Position numbers and translations under genes: made by a program. From the NCBI GenBank assembly GCA_002304785.1, contig DBMG01000005.1, positions 1-25,137 on the forward strand: 25,137 bases of DNA. Direction: 5' to 3'. The stretch is from Candidatus Accumulibacter sp. UBA704. Lineage in GTDB: Bacteria > Pseudomonadota > Gammaproteobacteria > Burkholderiales > Rhodocyclaceae. Under the pieces are notes generated by a model that saw only the letters and a program-made list of their open reading frames with translations, searched no databases and was not told the origin of the DNA. How positions within the stretch are numbered: position 1 is the first letter of the stretch; every line of letters starts with the position of its first letter. Positions 23,901-25,137 of this stretch are shown piece by piece.

Positions 23901-25071
23901 GAAGGTCACCCATTACCTCGCCGTCAAGGAAGATGTCACGGAACTGATGCGGACGATGAGGGAACTGCGGCTGAGCGAAGAGCGCCTGCGACTGGCAAAG
24001 AACGCGGCAGGCCTCGGCATCTTCGACTGGGACATCGTCAACGGCAAAGGCGAGTGGGATGCGCGCGCACGGGAACTTGGCGGCATCAGGCCCGATGAGC
24101 CGATTTCCGCGGCCATGCTCATCGAAGGGATCCCGCCCGACGATCTTGCCGTAATCCAGGTTTCTCTCGACAAGGCCTTTGACCCACACGGAAGCGGCGA
24201 ATATCACAGTGAAGTCCGTATCCACAGCCGTATCGATGGCCACACGCGCAAGGTCGCTGCCAACGGGCAGGTTTTCTTTGAGGGAGACCGCCCCGTACGG
24301 ATTGTCGGCACGCTGAAGGACGTCACACGCCAGCGGCGGCTGGAAGAAGAAATCAAGGTGCGCCGCAAGGCAATGGAAAGCCTCGTCAATCAGCAGGTGG
24401 CGGCGCAGACCGCGGCGGCGATTGCCCACGAACTGAACCAACCGCTGGTTGCGGTTGCCGCTTACAGCGAGGCAGCGCTACGCATCCTGCAGGGCGGCAC
24501 CAAGAGCCCCGAGAGACTGGCGCGAGCACTCAAAGGCGCCGAAGAACAAGCGCAACGCGCCGGGCGAACACTGCATGAACTGCTCGATTTCCTGCACAAG
24601 GGCGAAGCGCCGACTGAAGCGGTTGAGCTCACGAGCGTGGTGCGCGACGCACTTGCCATTGTCGAAGAAAGCGACAGCGGCAAGTTTCGCGCAGTGGTTG
24701 AGATCGAACCGGGCCTGCCGGCTGTTCTGGCCAATCGCCTGCAATTGCAGAAAGTCCTGGTCAATCTCCTGCACAACGGAGTCGAAGCCATGCGCGGCGC
24801 CGGGGTTGCCGACCCGACCATTACCATCAAGGCGCATGCCATCCCCGAAGGCCACATGGCGCAGGTGACCGTACAAGATACGGGCCCGGGACTCGACGCC
24901 GCAACGGCGCACCGCGTTTTCGACTCATTCTTCACGACCAAGCCCGATGGCGTCGGGCTTGGTCTCGCGATCAGCCGGGCGCTCATCGAGGCCCATGGCG
25001 GAAAGCTCTGGGCCGACAGCAAGACCGCAGGCGGCGCTGCCTTCCACTTTGTCCTGCCGTTCGCTGCCTGA
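20956..25071 (+). CDS. Membrane sensor histidine kinase with Cache-like, HAMP and six PAS domains
   Basis: A 1371-residue hybrid-size kinase without a receiver domain. Order: membrane segment 33-52 (ITLVTLAIFLLSLWSLSYYA), periplasmic Cache-like domain to about 312, membrane segment 313-331, HAMP 332-387, and six PAS domains starting near 390, 513, 638, 762, 885 and 1011. The dimerisation/phosphoacceptor helix carries His1158 in AHELNQPL, the DctB/FixL-like form. The ATPase domain has Asn1274 (LLHNG), Asp1308 (DTGPGL) and GVGLGLA. The ATG at 20956 is chosen; the frame also opens at a TTG at 20902, which is less likely. It lies 60 bases after the CoA-transferase stop, so it may be read from the same operon. 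No response regulator gene is in view. Confidence 0.93.
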   Translation: MESITTSGEKASGPVEPGTALAVTARHSLKTRITLVTLAIFLLSLWSLSYYATRVLRGDMERLLSEQQYSTVSLLATQVNRDLSERLAALEALATGSAETMRQGPAAMQAFIEQHPALHGMFVSGMFAVSVDGTVVADFPISTGRLGLNIMDRDYVFAALREGKATIGRPVIGKVTRAPIIVMAAPVRDSRGEVIGALGGSISLNVPNFLDEITENRYGKTGGYMISAPQHRLIVTATDKRRVMEALPAFGVDPAIDRLIEGREGSAVLVGPDGIETLVSAKGVPVSNWQVMVSLPTAEAFAPIGSMQRRMHYATLLLTLLAGSVCWWTLRRQLSPLVVTAKTLASLPETGEPLQPLPVAQPDEIGQLIGGFNRLLKTLGERKAALRESEERFRALHDAAFSGILIHDHGTVLDCNQGLLDLTGYTREDFVGADGFEKLIAPGWRALARRNSQSGQELVYEVEGLCKDGKIYPLCVHSRNFTYKDRAVRVVEFSDITELKKAEARLVESESRLQMLLQAIPSPVFYKDAEGIYTGGNKAFEQYVGLSREQFIGKTVYDVADRDLAEKYARADKELLNNPGVQTYEASVVYADGSCHDVIFYKATFTNSDGKVAGLIGVILDISERKRAEEALRDSHDVLRSILETTKDGFLRLDTRGHLIDVNPAYCQLSGYTREELLGLHISSLEAAESAAEVSERIQRLEDTTSEQFETMHRRKDGSVWYVEVSTTYRSNDAAGEFFAFVRDISERKWAEEKVVESEARLQTLIQTLPDLIWLKNAEGVYLACNHRFERFFGASEKDIVGKTDYDFVDRELADFFRKRDRVAMAKGVPSANEEWITFADDGHRELLETTKTPMFDAHGHLIGVLGIGHDITERRRADEALRKLSLAVEQSPVSIVITDLDGRIEYVNPAFSLTSGYSAAEALGQNPRVLKSGNTPPETYTNLWNTLVEGKTWRGEFVNRRKDGTEYLEAATISPVRQPDGKVTHYLAVKEDVTELMRTMRELRLSEERLRLAKNAAGLGIFDWDIVNGKGEWDARARELGGIRPDEPISAAMLIEGIPPDDLAVIQVSLDKAFDPHGSGEYHSEVRIHSRIDGHTRKVAANGQVFFEGDRPVRIVGTLKDVTRQRRLEEEIKVRRKAMESLVNQQVAAQTAAAIAHELNQPLVAVAAYSEAALRILQGGTKSPERLARALKGAEEQAQRAGRTLHELLDFLHKGEAPTEAVELTSVVRDALAIVEESDSGKFRAVVEIEPGLPAVLANRLQLQKVLVNLLHNGVEAMRGAGVADPTITIKAHAIPEGHMAQVTVQDTGPGLDAATAHRVFDSFFTTKPDGVGLGLAISRALIEAHGGKLWADSKTAGGAAFHFVLPFAA

Positions 25072-25079
25072 GGGCAGCG
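25062..25079. terminator. Hairpin over the kinase stop codon, possible shared terminator
   Basis: CGCTGCC and GGCAGCG form a perfect 7-bp stem with a TGAG loop that contains the kinase stop codon (25069-25071). It lies between two convergent genes and could act on both strands, but neither side has a T run, so intrinsic termination is doubtful. Confidence 0.3.
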
Positions 25080-25095
25080 AAGCAGCAAGCCCGGG

Positions 25096-25137
25096 CTACT
25101 CGATGCCCTGGCTCGCCAAGTATTCCTCGTAGTTACC
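25096..25137 (-). CDS. C-terminal end of an ABC-F ATPase (YbiT-like), partial
   Basis: Only the last 13 codons and the TAG stop are inside the window. They read GNYEEYLASQGIE, nearly the same as the end of E. coli YbiT as I recall it (SGNYEDYLRSKGIE). ABC-F proteins are soluble twin-ATPase factors that act on ribosomes. The call rests on this short tail alone. The gene is convergent with the sensor kinase, with 24 bases between the stops. Confidence 0.6.
   Translation of the reverse strand, partial: GNYEEYLASQGIE

Noticed and set aside
1..25137. CRISPR arrays, insertion sequences, prophage or toxin-antitoxin genes
   Set aside because: No regularly spaced direct repeats, transposase, phage structural or clear toxin-antitoxin sequences were seen on either strand.

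Overview
The window comes from the chromosome of a GC-rich betaproteobacterium, most likely a member of the Rhodocyclales. This rests on the gene order lolB–ispE … tRNA-Gln–prs–rplY–pth–ychF, which I recall as typical of Betaproteobacteria, and on a 2-oxoacid oxidoreductase of the phenylglyoxylate dehydrogenase (Pad) type known from Azoarcus/Aromatoleum. I see no insertion sequences, phage genes, CRISPR arrays or rRNA genes. The taxonomic placement is inference.

Positions 1-4165, minus strand, are housekeeping: tRNA-Gln(UUG), prs (PRPP synthetase), rplY (ribosomal protein L25/Ctc), pth (peptidyl-tRNA hydrolase), ychF (ATPase) and the start of gluQ (glutamyl-Q tRNA-Asp synthetase, cut by the window edge). 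Hairpins lie between tRNA-Gln and prs and between rplY and pth, so the cluster is probably split into several transcripts. Positions 4309-9358 hold a mixed group placed between tRNA-Gln and ispE: an acyl-CoA ligase, an Lrp/AsnC regulator divergent from ornithine cyclodeaminase, a small cupin, the ribosome-rescue hydrolase arfB and a yaiI-family gene. Positions 9374-12605, minus strand, are ispE, lolB and a secreted TPR protein, tightly packed as one operon. mutM (12700-13527) is divergent from them.

Positions 13550-20895 are the most interesting part. A LysR regulator is divergent from an operon encoding a CoA-dependent 2-oxoacid oxidoreductase. Its first gene fuses three subunits that are normally separate: gamma, an FAD/NAD(P)H-binding GltD/PadH-like unit and a 2x[4Fe-4S] ferredoxin unit. 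The alpha and beta (TPP) genes follow with overlapping ends, then an XRE-cupin regulator and a family-I CoA-transferase of the 4-hydroxybutyrate/acetyl-CoA type. The proposed chemistry is 2-oxoacid + CoA + NAD(P)+ to acyl-CoA + CO2 + NAD(P)H, after which the transferase moves CoA to another acid. The substrate cannot be read from the sequence.

Immediately downstream (20956-25071) is a very large membrane sensor histidine kinase with a predicted periplasmic Cache-like sensor, HAMP and six PAS domains. No response regulator gene is visible. The window ends with the last 13 codons of a convergent YbiT-like ABC-F ATPase gene.
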